In this document: one piece after another, positions 13,945 through 26,872 of the stretch
Position numbering within the stretch: position 1 is the stretch's first letter
Layout: the number at the start of each line of letters is the position of its first letter
Assembly (NCBI GenBank): GCA_003508835.1
Contig: PUFA01000286.1
Coordinates: 310,001-374,000 of the forward strand
DNA: 64,000 bases
Direction: 5' to 3'
From: Eonycteris spelaea
Taxonomy: Eukaryota > Chordata > Mammalia > Chiroptera > Pteropodidae
Notes under the pieces: model-generated
What the model was told of the DNA's origin: nothing
The model's input: only the letters and a program-made list of their open reading frames with translations
Database searches by the model: none
Position numbers and translations under genes: made by a program

Positions 13945-16900
13945 TGGCATGCTAGAAGTGCTCAATCTGATATATCTAATGCCCATCTGACAAAATACAT
14001 AGTTACTACAGTATCATTGGCTATATTCCTTGTTATACTTTACATCCCCATGACCAACTACCAACTTGTATTTCTTAATCTTTTCACCTTTTTCACTTGT
14101 CCCCTCAACCTTCTTTCCATCTGGCAATCATCAAATTTCTATCTATGAGTTTGTTTCTGTTTTGTTTGTTTTTGTTCTTTAGGTTCCTACATGTAAATGA
14201 AACCCTATGGCATCTGTCTTTCTCTACCTGACATACTCAGTACAATATCCTCTAGTTTCCATGTCGTTGCAGATAGCAGGATTTCTTTCTTTTCAAGCTA
14301 AGTAATATTCTATTGCATATAGGTAGTACCTCTTTTTATCCATTCATCCATTAATGGACAAGCAGGTTGCCTCTACATCTTAGCTTTTGAAAATAATGCT
14401 GCAATGAACATATGAATTTATATGTCCCTTTGAAGTAGTCTTTTTGGGTTTCTTCGGATAAATATCTAGAAGTGGATTACTGGGTCCTTCTTTTCTCTTG
14501 TTACAGCCTTTGTTTTAAAGTCTATTTTTTCAGGCATAAAGTATTGCTACCCCAGCTTTTTTTCCCCTTTTTTCTTTTCCATTTCTTAAAATGCCTCTAT
14601 CTATTTTCAGCCTGTGTGTCTTTCAATCTGAAGTGAGTGTCTTATAGACAACATATGTAATGGTTTTGTTTTCTTATCCATTAATCCACCCTATATTTTG
14701 ATTTGAGCATTTAATCCACTGACATTTAAAGTAATTGTTGATAGATATGAAGTAATTACCATTTATCATTTACATATTTGATCCTTTTTCTTCTTCTTCC
14801 CCTTATTATTTCTTGTAATAACGGTTTTGTGGTGATGAACTCCTTAAGCTTCTTCTTGTCTAGGAAGCTCTTTATCTGTTCTTCAATTCTAAATGACAGC
14901 CTTGCTGGGTAATCTTGGTTGCAGGACCTTGGTTTTTATCACTGAATATCTCCTGCCAATCCCTTCTGTCCTGCAAAAGTTTCTGCTGAAACATCAGCTG
15001 ACATGTCCTGTGAGAGTTAACTAATTGCTTTTCTCTTATGGCTTTTAAGATTCTCTGTCTGTAATCTCTGGCATTTTAATTATGATGTGTCTTGGTATGG
15101 GCCTCACCGGGTTCATCTGTTTGGGATTTTCTGTGCTTCCTAGTTCGAATGTCTATTTATTTCCCTAACCTGGTGAAGTCATGATTTCTTGAAATAGGTT
15201 TTCAATTTTTTTGCGCTCTTTCTTCCTCTCTTAAGATGCAAATGTTGGTAGGCTTGAATGTTGTCTCAGAGGCCCCTTAAACTATTTTCATTTTTTTAGA
15301 TTCTTTTTTTTTTTTTGCTGTTCTGACTGGGTGTTTTCTGCTATCTTATATTTCAAATCGCTTACTTGATCTTCTGCTTCATCTATGTTGATTCCTTCTA
15401 ATGTATTTTTCATTTGTTATTGTATTCGTTTCTTTGTTTCTATCTCATTTTATGTTTATTTCTTTGAAGTTCTCACTGAGATTACTAAGCATCCCTATAA
15501 CCAGTGTTTTCAACTCTGCATCTGGTAGATTCCTTGTCTCCATTTTGTTTAGTTCTCTTTCCTCTTTCTGAAGTTTCTTCTGTTCTTTCACTTGAGATAT
15601 GTTTGTCCCCTATTCTGGTTGCTTCCCTGTTTTTGTTTCTATTTATTAAGTAGAGCTGCCATGTATCCCATTATGTTGTAGGTATCCTGTAGAGCAACAA
15701 TGGTGTAACTCTCTGTTCCAGGTGTGCCTCTTATGGGTGGTGGTGTGCCTTCCTGTTGCAGTTGAAGCCTTGACTGCTACTACATATCAACCCTTGGGCT
15801 GATTTGTTGTAAGGACAGGCTGTGACTACAGTAGAGGAGCTGTTGTGCAGGGCTGAAACTACAGAGAAGTAGTTTTAGCAGGGTTCTGGTGCATGCCCAG
15901 TCTGCCTTCTGGTATATAATCTGCAGTATTCGGGTGGTACTCCAGCTCGGTTCAAAGGTAGTCATTGGACATTTTTCAAAATAAATCATTTCGTCATATG
16001 AAGAGTTAGTATGCAAATAATGATGGCTATTTATCGAATTTTTAGCAGTTACAAGTTAAATAGTGATAGAGAGGCCACATTTACAAAACTCCATTGGAAC
16101 ACCCTGCCACAGGCCAAGTTCATCCACAGCCTGTGCCCTGCTTGGGGCCACCTGGCATGAGCCACAAAGCAATCTGCAGATGGCTGCCACTTGTGCTAGG
16201 TTTGGAGATGCCTGGAAGAGGCCAAGTCTCAAACTCTCGGCTGTTGCCATGCTGGGTTTAGGGCTGCTGAGCAAGAGGTACAGGGCATGCCAAAGTCAGA
16301 TGCTGCTTGTCTGGGGTTTGTGAACCTTTGAGAGATTTTAGGAAGGTCTACAGAACAAGCCAAGACAGGCTGTTTGTATGGAAAAGCCACTGGAAATGCC
16401 TTGGATGGGCCTGCAGGTTGGTTGGGGCAGAATCTCAAGGAATCATCAGCAGGGGCCAATGGTGCTTGCCATTGGAGACTGAGATATGGCACTTCCCTGA
16501 TCATGCACACTGGCTGGCTTCTACCAGCACTTAAGTCTGGGAGAAAGTTGTACTCCACCCCTTGCCCTTAGGCCAGACAATTCAGTTCCCCCCATATGTC
16601 CCTGGTTCTTTTTAAGTTGCTGTCCTAGAGTTGGAGCAAGGGGCAAGTAAGTCTGTCAGTGAGTACGTCAGTGTGCCAGCCCTTTAAGAGGAGTGCCTGG
16701 GACTGTCTCACTCAGCCATATCTCCACTGGTTTTCACAGTCACAAATTTTGGAGATTCTCTTCCCTGCACTGGAACCCTGGGCTGGGACCCCTCGCTCCA
16801 GGGTGGACCTCTGCCATTGAGATATCCCTCCCAATTTTTAACCACCACAAATGGGTGTGGCACTAGCCCATTCCATGTCTCCACTCCCCCGCCAATCTCA

Positions 16901-17066
16901 GCATGGTTTCTTCTGTATGTCCTTAGTTACAGGACTTATGTTCCTCTATCTTCAGAAGGTTCTCAATTATGGTTGTTCTGTAGGTTACTTGTAATTTTGA
17001 TACGGTCATGAGAGGAGGCAAGCAGAGCATTTACCTACTCCACCATTGTGACTGGAAAAAGTCACT
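13945..17066 (-). mobile_element. HAL1-like element, near full length
   Basis: About 3.1 kb on the minus strand. From its 5' end (17066) it has a GC-rich L1/HAL1 5' UTR of about 1.4 kb (17066-15650), then an ORF1 region (about 15650-14840) and a remnant of the ORF2 start (about 14840-14490). At about 14490 it jumps to the very end of ORF2 and the L1-type 3' UTR (14490-13945). Nearly all of ORF2 is absent, as expected for HAL1. ORF1 is broken by stops, and the 3' tail appears truncated. The open frames in the 5' UTR at 16056-16558 on both strands are not genes. Confidence 0.7.
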
Positions 17067-17094
17067 CTTTTCTAATTAATATATTAGGTATTAG

Positions 17095-17310
17095 CATAGA
17101 TAAAGGCATGCTCTTTCTCTGGTGGTAGCAATGTAAACTAGTATATCTAACCTGGAAAATAATTTAGCAATGTGAGTAAAAAAAAGCCTTAAGAAATATT
17201 CATACCCTTTTATATAACAATTCTGTATGCAAATAATCATAGATATATAAAAAGTATGTGTATAAGGATTAAAGACTATATATATTTGAGTACTTCTTTT
17301 TGTCTTTACA
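17095..17310 (+). repeat. Old L1M ORF2 C-terminal fragment
   Basis: Sense L1M phrases ('aaaataatttagcaatgtga', 'attcatacccttttatataa') fit the 3' end of ORF2. Probably the continuation of the fragment at 13800-13944. Confidence 0.5.
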
Positions 17311-17499
17311 CATTCTCACTATTAAAGTCTTAAGTACAGAGTAAAATATGAATTTCCCTTATGCTTTTCCAACTGCCATTCTTATTTGAATGATAACACT
17401 GTTAATAGTTTGGTGTTATATGCATAAAAAAGAGTCTTTATATTTATACTCTTTAAAACTATGGGAATAAAACTAAAAACACTGCCCTCCAGAAGATAT

Positions 17500-18110
17500 T
17501 CCCATATCATAGAGATCAACCACCTTCATTTCAACCTCTGCAAAGTATTTCATGATATAAATATATCATTTACTTAACCATTTTTCTTTTGACAAACATT
17601 TTGTTTGTTTTTAATACAGGTATTTTGCTGTAATAAACAAGACTTCGATGAACATTTTGATATCTATCTTGGTTCACAAATGCAGGTATTTCTTTATCTC
17701 TCAAACTATATTTGCTGAACAAGTCAAATTTTTATTTTTAATATACAAAACAGTACTCCAAAACAGCTTTAGCAATGTAAATGCCCACTTGTTAACATTA
17801 GCATTTTTTATTTCCGCTAATCTGATGGATAAAAAGTGTCATCTCTTTATTTTCATTAGCATTTTCCTGCAGTAAACCTGACCACTTGCTTGGCCTCTAT
17901 GAATTACATATCCAATTTTGGTTTTTTTCCCATTTCTCAACTAGAACTATCTATTCCTTACATATCTGCAAAAGCTCATTACATTTTTATACAGTGTTTT
18001 TTTATATGCTTCTGCATGTTACATGTCATGTATTTTCTTATAGTGATCTATTTTTTAACTTCTGTATTTTAGTTATAAAGAAAATTTCAATCTTTATGTA
18101 ATCAGGTTTT
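17500..18110 (-). repeat. Old L1M 3' region, antisense
   Basis: The minus strand resembles an old L1M 3' end (the + strand reads 'tattttgctgtaataaacaa ... gatgaacatt' and similar). The small open frames here have no recognisable protein. Confidence 0.45.
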
Positions 18111-18449
18111 TTTATGGTTTCTTCTGATTTTTATGACTTATCTTATGAGGATGTACCCACATGCAAGTGTACCAAAATATGTTCGTACATTTTTCTCTGC
18201 TACTGCAATAATACTTTTGCTTTTTATTTTACTGCACTGGTCTTATAGTAAACAAATAAAAGAAGTTTAAAGAACCAGATTTAAAAAACACAGACTTTGG
18301 GGTAGGGGCCTGGAAATACAGTAAGCAACCAGATAATGAATAGTTTTACAGGTATAATATTTGACCTTGAAGCAATGGGAAATCAGATAATTTTTAACAG
18401 GGAATGAAATGAACCAATTTATTCTTTCAAAAGTTCACTCTGCAACTCA

Positions 18450-19115
18450 CGGTTGAAAATACACACATATCCTGATAAAGGTTTTATATCCATAATATAT
18501 AAAGAACTCTGCACAATTAAAAAAACAGATAACACAACATAATAGGCAAAAGTCTGAAACAGACAGTTTACAAAAACAGGTTGTACAATGGTCAGTGAAC
18601 ATACGAAAGTTCACAACTTCATTAGTCATTAGGGAATGCGCACTTAAAACCACAATAAATACCACTACAAACCTCTAGAATGGCTAAGGTGAAAAAGGCA
18701 AAAAATGCTATATGAGTAATGACGACTATTTACAATTTGACAATATCTACTAAAGATGAACATATGCAAACTCTATAGCCCAACAATCCTACTCCAGGCA
18801 TAAACTCAAAAGAAACAGGTACATGATTACCAAAAGACAGGATTAAGATGTTAACAGTACCTTATTACTAACAGCCTAAACTGAAAATTACTCAAATGTT
18901 TGTCAACAGTAGAATGGATAAATTATGGTATATTCATACAGTGAAAGACTAGCAATAAGAACTAATGAACTACAGCTATGTGCAATAAATTATATGGTTT
19001 CATATCACAGACATACTGTAAGCAAAAGAAGCAAAAAAAAGTACATGCTGTATTCCATGTATACAAGCTCAAAAACAGACAATATGAATAAATAGTTTTA
19101 ATAAAAGTACAATGA
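18450..19115 (+). repeat. L1M 3' end (ORF2 C-terminus and 3' UTR)
   Basis: Sense L1 phrases are recognisable in order: 'gtcattagggaatgcgcact', 'cccaacaatcctactccagg', 'gaatggataaattatggtat' and 'atactgtaagcaaaagaagc'. Diverged and 5' truncated. Confidence 0.65.
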
Positions 19116-19337
19116 AGCATTATAGCTAACTTTACTGCTATCATGTAAGAGGAATTAGATTGGCTTATAAAATCCCAATGAACTAATCACAGGGAAGTTT
19201 TGTTATTTGTTCTTAGAAGCAACTCTTCGACAGAACAAAACTGTCCAAAGACAGAATGGATTTCCTTAAAAATTACAGATGTTCAAATTACTGAAGAGGT
19301 ATTTAGGGTATATTTTAAGTATTGGTCTATTAGTTTT

Positions 19338-19545
19338 CAGAGACTGTTCTTAAATATAGTAGTAAATATTTTAGGCTTATAGGCTCTTGCTGTCACAAGT
19401 AATCAACTCATCTATGATGGCTCAAAAGCAGCCACAGAAAAGATGTAAACAAATAGGCAGGGCTGTGTTTCAATGAAACTTTATCTGCAAAATAGGTGGC
19501 TGGTCTACAAGCTATAATTTTATAATCCCCTGGTCTAAGTGTTCA
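19338..19545 (+). repeat. hAT-Charlie-type DNA transposon MITE
   Basis: Contains the diagnostic phrases 'agtaaatattttaggctt', 'aaaagcagccacagaaaaga' and 'tgtgtttcaatgaaacttta' of an abundant non-autonomous hAT element. The same family recurs at 44993-45330. I am not certain of the family's MER number. Confidence 0.6.
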
Positions 19546-20321
19546 GCTTACTGCTGAGGAAGTTGCTTGAATTCTTAAATTCTTTAGTTTTGTCATGTAT
19601 AAGTAGAGTAGCAAAATACTGAATTAATGAGATAATTATATAAAATTATACTAAAATGCCCAGCACACCGAGAAAAGTCAACAAATATGAGTTCCCTTTG
19701 TCTACGTTTGGTAGTGTGAGGCTATAGTGGTCACTTTCCAGAAGGTCATAAAAATGGAGAAAGAGAGAAAATACTTATTGGTGTGGAAAATAAATACTTA
19801 TTTGTTAAGACAATGACTCAAAGATGATTTTGCTAATTTTTTTCATGATAAATCCCAGGCCTCAATTATCATCTGATTTGGATATCTTGTTAAAGATAAA
19901 AGCCAACAATTTCTTAGAAATAATTTTCCCTACGACCTTAACATTTAAAAAATATTATTTTAGTATCTTATTACAAACACAACAAACATAAATTTAAATT
20001 TTTTAACCTTGATGCTGAGGGATTTTAAATTTTATAAGTGCAATAAAATTCCAAAGGACTGTATGCTGCACAATAAAGTTCCAGGAGGAAAAAAGGATAG
20101 AGAAGTTGAAAAACAACACATCACAACAGTTTTTCTGCCTTTGTTCTGCTACTATATGCCATTTGCTGCTTAAAACTCAAAAAATATTAACAAGTCAGTA
20201 AGATGATTTAAACCAATAGCAAGATCAAACTGAAAAGAGTTTGGGAGCCCACAAAAAGTCTACAAAGTGAATAATCAATAAATTGACTATTAAAACAAAC
20301 AGATTTTTTTTTGAAACTCAC
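19546..20321. other. ZC3H13 intron, no recognisable feature
   Basis: AT-rich intron directly downstream of coding exon 4 on the minus strand. Nothing recognised. Confidence 0.6.
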
Positions 20322-20431
20322 CATCTCTATTAGTTTCCCATTCTACATTTTTCATCTTCACTTTCTGGAGTTCTCTCCTTAGTGATTTTTATGTCTTCCT
20401 TTTCCCTATGTCTCCCTCTTGAAGATTCCTT
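20322..20431 (-). CDS. ZC3H13: ZC3H13 coding exon 4, one extra base
   Basis: Reads KESSRGRHREKEDIKITKE RTPESEDE in frame, then hits a run of five A's (on the minus strand) where four are expected. After that the conserved VEWETNRD is found in the +1 frame. The exon is 110 bp against an expected 109. Acceptor TTTTTAG| and donor GAGATG|GTGAGT are both good. Only one residue change is apparent (Glu to Asp), so the indel stands out against near-perfect conservation. Confidence 0.92.
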
Positions 20432-21971
20432 CTAAAAATACATATACATAATATAATTATTAATTTTTAAAAAAATTATATATGGTAATTATTGTAATAG
20501 AAAATTCTTTGAACTTCATTCCTCTGTTTTACTACTGAAGAATCAGTTTTGCAAATAGTCTTTATCCACTAAGAAGAGGAAATGACAACTTCTGTAATGT
20601 AGTAACACAACAAAAAGACTATACTTTATACAATAAACAGGGACATGGTAAATGTTAGAGTAACTAAGATTTTAAAATATACAAAGCAAATCTAATACTT
20701 TAATAAGCATTTGACTGTATACTGCATACTAGGTTCTATATGAAAATCACAAGGGAAAAGACAGTTTAAAATTGATAAAATATAAAAGGATTTATAAGTG
20801 ACTATATTTTAAAAAATTACTTTAAAAAAAGGCAACACCATTCACAGTAAACTCTCAAAAATAATGGCTGATCTAAGACTTGTCACCATTTTCCTACACA
20901 CTTAGAGATAAATCCAAACTCATCTAATAATTTTACAAATGCTTTAAAAAAGAGCTTTCTCTATTTTTATGAAACCAAAATGGTAGCTAAAATGGTTAGA
21001 AAATAGTGCTTACATTGCACCTGAAAAACGGAAGGTTTTAAACTTTATCCAGGTGCAACAGCCTCCTATGGGCAAAACAGGACAGCAGTAATTCAGCTTA
21101 CAAAATTTAATTAAATATCCTACTAAATAACAAAAAGACTCCACATTTTACTAAATAGTAAGAACATAAAGTAACCAGTGTCATGCAACTGTTATCTTTC
21201 CACCAGTGTCTCACTTTTATTAATACTCTAAATCCTGACTATGAAAGACACAAACACACGAAAAGAGTGCATGCTAAAAGTTCTTTCTGGGAATTACCAG
21301 ACATAAAATTTTGCTGCTTAATACACAAATTAATTTATCCTTGAAGTTTTCTTTTTTAAAAACTTGTATACATTAAAATCACCCCTAAATTGTGCATATT
21401 TAGCCTTAAAGTCATGTTTAAGTATTTAAGTATACAGCTACTGGGAAGCCAACAGTAGCTGACATAAACTATTAAAAGATTATATAAAGGTAAAACCAGA
21501 CATGAAAAAACGATAAAAGGTCAAAAATAAAACAAAACAAAACAAAACAAAAAAAAGAGCTCCTATTTATACCTAAGACAAAAGGAGAAAAGGAATACAA
21601 TTTATTTTTACCCTTAAAATTATTCAATGAACTATCAGTGAAGAACTATTCTATATCCCATGCAACTTTTCAATGACCTACTTGGATTAAACCCACTATA
21701 ATTTATAATTTATATTAGTATATACTATATAAAAAAGTTTTATAGAACCTTATTTCCAAATTATTCAATAATATAGTGTGCCTTTTGATTACATGAAGTA
21801 TCCTATAATATCCAAGCACAAATTTAGTTGAAAAGGCTGAAAAGGGTTTCTTAGAAGTAGTACTTGACTGCAAAATAACCAAAATACTCTGTGAATTTTG
21901 TAACAGACTATTTTTAATAGATTTAAGAACCAGAAAATAATCTCTTACTTGCAAATAATGCCACCGAAAAG
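20432..21971. other. ZC3H13 intron, no recognisable feature
   Basis: AT-rich; contains short A-rich stretches such as (CAAAA)n near 21535-21550. No gene or clear repeat seen. Confidence 0.6.
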
Positions 21972-22884
21972 GGTTAATATCCATAATGTATTATAAAGAA
22001 CTCATACAACTCAACAACAAAGAAAAACTTCAATTCAAAAATGGGCAGAGGACCAGAAAAAGACACTTCTCCAAGAAGACATACAAATAGCCAACAGACA
22101 TATGAGAAGATGCTCAACTTCACTATTAGGAAAATGCAAATCAAAAACCACAATGAGATTCCACCTCATACCTGTAAGAATGGCTATCATCAAACATAAC
22201 AAGTGATAACAAGTGTTAGAAAGGTTGTAGGAAAAGAAAAGGAACCCTCACGTGCTGCTAGCAGGAATGTAAATTCATACCACTACTATGAAAAATGGTA
22301 TAGAGGTTCTTCAAAAAATTAAGAATTACCATATAACCCAGCAATCCCTCTTCTGGGTACCTACCTACCAAAACTAGAAAACATGTATCCATAAAAATAT
22401 ATGAACCCCAATGTTCACTTGTAGCACTATTCACAGTGACCAAGACATGGAAACAACCAAAGTGTCCTTTGATAGATGACTGGATAAAGATGTGGTACAT
22501 ATATACAATGGAATATTATTTATTATTCAGCCATAAGAAAAGATGAAATACTGCCACTTGTGACAACATGGATGGACCTTGAGATAATCATACTAAGTGG
22601 AATAAATCAGGTGGAAAAAGTTGAGAACCATATGATTTCACTGAGTTAGGATATAAAACGGAAAGCAACAAACAAACAAAAAGTCATAGACATGAACAAC
22701 AGTTTAGTGGTTACCAGAAGGAGTCGGGGGTAGGAAAGGGTAAAGGGGAACAACCATATGGTGACAGAAAGATATCTGACTTTGGGTGGTAAACAATATA
22801 CAGAAGATGTATTATAGAATTGTATACTTGAAAGTCATACAACTATATTAACCAATGTCGCCCCAATATACTTAATAAAAAAAG
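21972..22884 (+). mobile_element. 5'-truncated L1 (ORF2 end and 3' UTR)
   Basis: About 0.9 kb of sense L1: the ORF2 C-terminal region ('atgggcagaggaccagaaaa', 'gcaatccctcttctgggtac', 'tggaatattatttattattc') followed by a G-rich 3' UTR and a short A-rich tail at 22884. Lies in a ZC3H13 intron, antisense to the gene. Confidence 0.8.
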
Positions 22885-25239
22885 CTTATAACTTAAATAT
22901 TTTATATTTACCTCATGTACTGAAATTATGTAATTTATAACTTGTCCATTGTTTTTCAAAATGACTCTGACACTAACCCCAGAGACCACATGTACCTTCC
23001 ATCAGAAATTTCTAAAGACTAAATGTAGGCTTCAATATGTGGTGTAATTTCAAGTTAGGAGATTTTTTTTTTTTTAAATACTTTATCACTATTCCACTTC
23101 GAATCATAAGATGGGGAATTATTTTGATCACATTTATTAAGAGGGCTCAGCTCAGTTTTAAAAAATGTCATATTTCTTCATTTCTCCACTTCAATAATAT
23201 AAAAACTTGTTTAGGCATGTTGTTGTCAAATAAAGTTATTTCCTCCTTACTCTTATTCTATTCAAATAAATAGGTCTGATATTGTCCCATGTAGTACAGC
23301 GTGGTCTGCTCCTTCACTTTCCTGTATTTCCTAAACAGAATAGCTTGTCATTTTACTTCTCTTAAATGCAAACAATTAGAAGTACAACCTTTTAATACTT
23401 TGTCATGTGTTCTAAATTAGTCATTCTAATTTAGAAATATTGTTGAATTATTTGTTAAATATTGTTGAAATATTTGTTAAAGAACCACAATACTTTAGCT
23501 AGTACCCTTGAGAAGAGATATTTTAAGAATTCAGAATTTATCTGGATTTCAAAATACATTAACACTGCTGGTAGGTTTTGGAGCAGCATACTAATAGTAT
23601 CAAACATACTAATATTTTTGCAGCGAAACATGAATTCACCGATTGGGTAAAGACTATCATTAGCTTCACATCAATATCAGGTTTTGTTGCCAAATAAGTT
23701 TATGCCTAACTGAGGAAAATGTCTGGTTTTAAAAGTTTTTACATTTCAGAAATACAATAAATAATTGTGGAGTTTGACTTTAATTTACTTTCATTTTATT
23801 TCTGCTTCAAATTACATTCATATTTATGTTAAATATTATATGTATGGGCAGACTATAGTTGTTACGAATTTTATTTTTAGATAGTAAAGAGGCATTACCA
23901 AGAATTTGATCTGAAAAGAAGTGTTGAGGCCAAGAGAGTTGACAACCAATATAGTAATGGTTAGCAACTAGAATAATAAAATTCAGGGGTCTTTCCTAAT
24001 TAATATAAATCCAACCTTCTACCCAATGTAAAAACTTGTTAAATACTGTATAATATTAGAAGTCCTCCATTAGAAGAATTTTAGGAAACAAGTTTACTCC
24101 CAAGTCTCCACTGATTGCTCTTCACAGTTATATCCCTTTACCCCTATTTTTAAGCATTTCTTATTATTAGAAAATTATTTCTTACACTGATAACAATTTC
24201 TTATACCTCTCCAGAATTTCTACTGATTGACTAGTTCTGACCACTGGAATTGTGCAAAACAAATCTAATACTTCTACTGACAGCTCTTTAAATATTAGAA
24301 TGCTGTTACCAATCTCTTCAATATCTTCTTATTCCAAGCCAAAGATACCCTGTACATTGATCATACATTAACATTTCATGATTTTCACACCACTCATCAC
24401 TGTTATCTTCTCTGTGCTTCTTAAAAATGTGATTAACTAAAATTAGTCTTGTCAAAGCAGCATAGAGCATATAGCTTCTATATCTTCTACTGCAAAACTA
24501 AAATTAATACTTGTATTAATGAAGTCTAACTTGCTTTTTGAAGGAAGGAGTTTTGATGGCATTTACAACAACAAACTATGATCTCATAACTATGTAAATT
24601 CAAACCATAATCACATAAAGTGAAGTCTAAAAATAGGGTAAACATCAGGGCTGGCTAATTCAGTAACACACTGAAATAATTAGATACCAATTTCCTTATT
24701 TTTTTCCTTTCTCACAGCTCTACTATTCTAGTGTTAACTTCACATTGAAGCATATTTCTTTTACCATAATAACAAACAATCTAAGTTCCCCCAGTGTGCT
24801 TCTCTCCTACTACAAAATAAGAATTCTTTCCTCCAGTCTGTGTAGGCCAACATGGTTACATCTGAATCAATAATTTACTTAGGTGTAATTCTGAGTCAAC
24901 TGAATTAACAGGGAGAATGGAATTATTGCAACTAGATTACACTAAGCAGGGCTCCTCTGTTAATCTGGGGTCTATTCCCCAAGCCACAGTACACCTACAA
25001 AATGAAGAGGTGATGGAATGGATTCTGGGGAGTTCAAGCAATTTACACTATAACTTTGATAAATACCATTTTATGGACAATTGCATAGGACATAACAAAA
25101 CAAGACTTTTCCAACCTAGTAAACATTTTCTGTTTACCTTTACATTTCAGAAGGATCTAAGGTCATTTCCATCTTCCTAATGTAATTTCTTTTAGACATT
25201 CTCTATTTAGCAAAGGTCTCCTGGTAGTCACTTATTTTA
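22885..25239. other. ZC3H13 intron, no recognisable feature
   Basis: AT-rich intron with scattered small open frames and no recognised protein or repeat. A local duplication of 'aatattgttgaattatttgttaa'-like text is present near 23437-23480. Confidence 0.55.
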
Positions 25240-25905
25240 TCTGAAAACCTCTTAATTATATCCTCATTCTTAAAAATTTTTTTTGCTGGGTACATAACTA
25301 TGGGCTGATAGATTATATCAGCACTTTGAAAATATTCCAGTCTTTTGGTTTCCACTGTTGTTCTGTCATTCTGTTGCTCCTTTGTAGGAGAATCTATCTT
25401 TTTCCTTAGGGTAATTCTAATATTTTCTCTATGCTTCTGGTGTTTTGCAGTTTCATTATATTATATTCTACTTGAAATGTATTGTGCTTCTGTATCTGTA
25501 GATTTTATGTCTCATCAATTATGAAAAATTCTCAGCCACTATTTCTTTCAATGTTGCTTTTCCCACATTCTAATTTTCCTGGGATTACCCATAGACGTAT
25601 GTTAGATTGTTCAAGTATTTCCCTCACATTTTTGAACTTCTTCAACATTTTCTTAACCTTGTCATTATGCGCAGCATTCAGATAAATTGTTTAGCTCTAT
25701 TGTCCAATTCACCAATTTTCTCTTCACAGATGAGCCAGGCTTAATTAGTCTCTGACCAGTTCTAATACTTATAAAAGTCTCAAGGTTGCCACCAGTTTTT
25801 ATATTTGCTGCTTCAACTCTTGGTTTCAAGTCACTGTTTTTTTGTTGTTTTTTTGTTTGTTTTTTTCTTTTTTTGGTTTCTGTGCTCTTGAGTTCTTGAG
25901 AAAGC
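25240..25905 (-). repeat. Old L1/HAL1 ORF1-region fragment, antisense
   Basis: The plus strand reads as diverged antisense L1 ('tttgctgggtacataactat', 'ttttctctatgcttctggtg', 'ctcattaattatgaaaaatt'-like text). Assigned by pattern only. Confidence 0.4.
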
Positions 25906-26652
25906 ACGATGCATTGTCTCTTATCTAGTTTTACTGAAATGGGAAAATCCTCCAGAGTATATAGCCAATAATGTTAAAAAGAAAAGTTAAGACTAACACT
26001 TCTACAGAAATCATAAAACTTTCCCTATTGTTTAACAGTATAATTCACTGGTTCCCCTTAGACTTATTCACAACTACTGTCAGGTCACAGGGCTTTATGT
26101 ATATACTGGTCCAATTGACATTTTATGACTAAGATCAAGTCTCACGCTTATCCCTAGCAAAAGGTTTGGCTTTGTTAATGACTGGGAGAGCATTAATATC
26201 TATTAGATGGAGACGAAGACAGGAGAAATAAAAATCTGTGTCAAATACTTCTTCCGTTTATCTTATACAATCTCAACTCTTACAATAGATTTCCTTACAT
26301 CTTTCCAAAATTGCATGACAAAACTCACTTTGAGAACACTTAGCCAAAGAATCGACTCATTTATTATCAAACAAAGTCCTCTACTTTTCCTATATTCATT
26401 TAAAAACATCTACATAAATTGTCCATTATTAGCCTAAGCTATCATTCATAATAATTACATGTTATAATGAATACAATATCAAGTTTTTAAACACTCAATG
26501 TTTTATACAAAGGATTTTCATTTTTCTTTTATTTTAAAAAAATGATTCCAATTATATTGCCTCTAAAAATATACTTAGGTTCACAGAACACAAAAATTAT
26601 CAGCGAATTCATGATAATTTTCTTGTGCAGCTCTAGAATTAAATTTTTAATT

Positions 26653-26867
26653 ATTTTTTTTTTTAGGCAAGGCAACCCTTGGTTGATCTCACAGATTGCA
26701 AGGACCTTGTCAGCTTACAATGCCTTATTTATCATTATTTATTTTTACACCTACAGCACCTGGTCTTCCTAGGTGGTCTCCCATCCAAGTACTAACCAGG
26801 CCCGGACCCTGCTTAGCTTCCAAGATCAGATGGAACTGGGCTTTGTTCAGGGTAAGCATGGCCATAG
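26653..26867 (-). mobile_element. 5S rRNA-derived SINE (MEG type), minus strand
   Basis: The minus strand begins CTATGGCCATGC and reads as about 115 nt of 5S rRNA, including the internal promoter boxes ('gaagctaagcagggtc', 'tacttggatgggagacc'). A short AT-rich linker follows, then a body ('gctgacaaggtcc', 'tgtgagatcaaccaagggtt') and an A tail at 26653-26664. The same architecture is seen at 59899-60135. 5S-derived MEG SINEs are described from megabats only. The element abuts the A-rich 3' end of an antisense L1 (26873-28107). Confidence 0.85.
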
Positions 26868-26872
26868 ATATT

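Noticed and set aside
16056..16571. Overlapping open frames on both strands (up to 109 codons)
   Set aside because: They lie in the GC-rich 5' UTR of the antisense HAL1 element and show no conserved protein.
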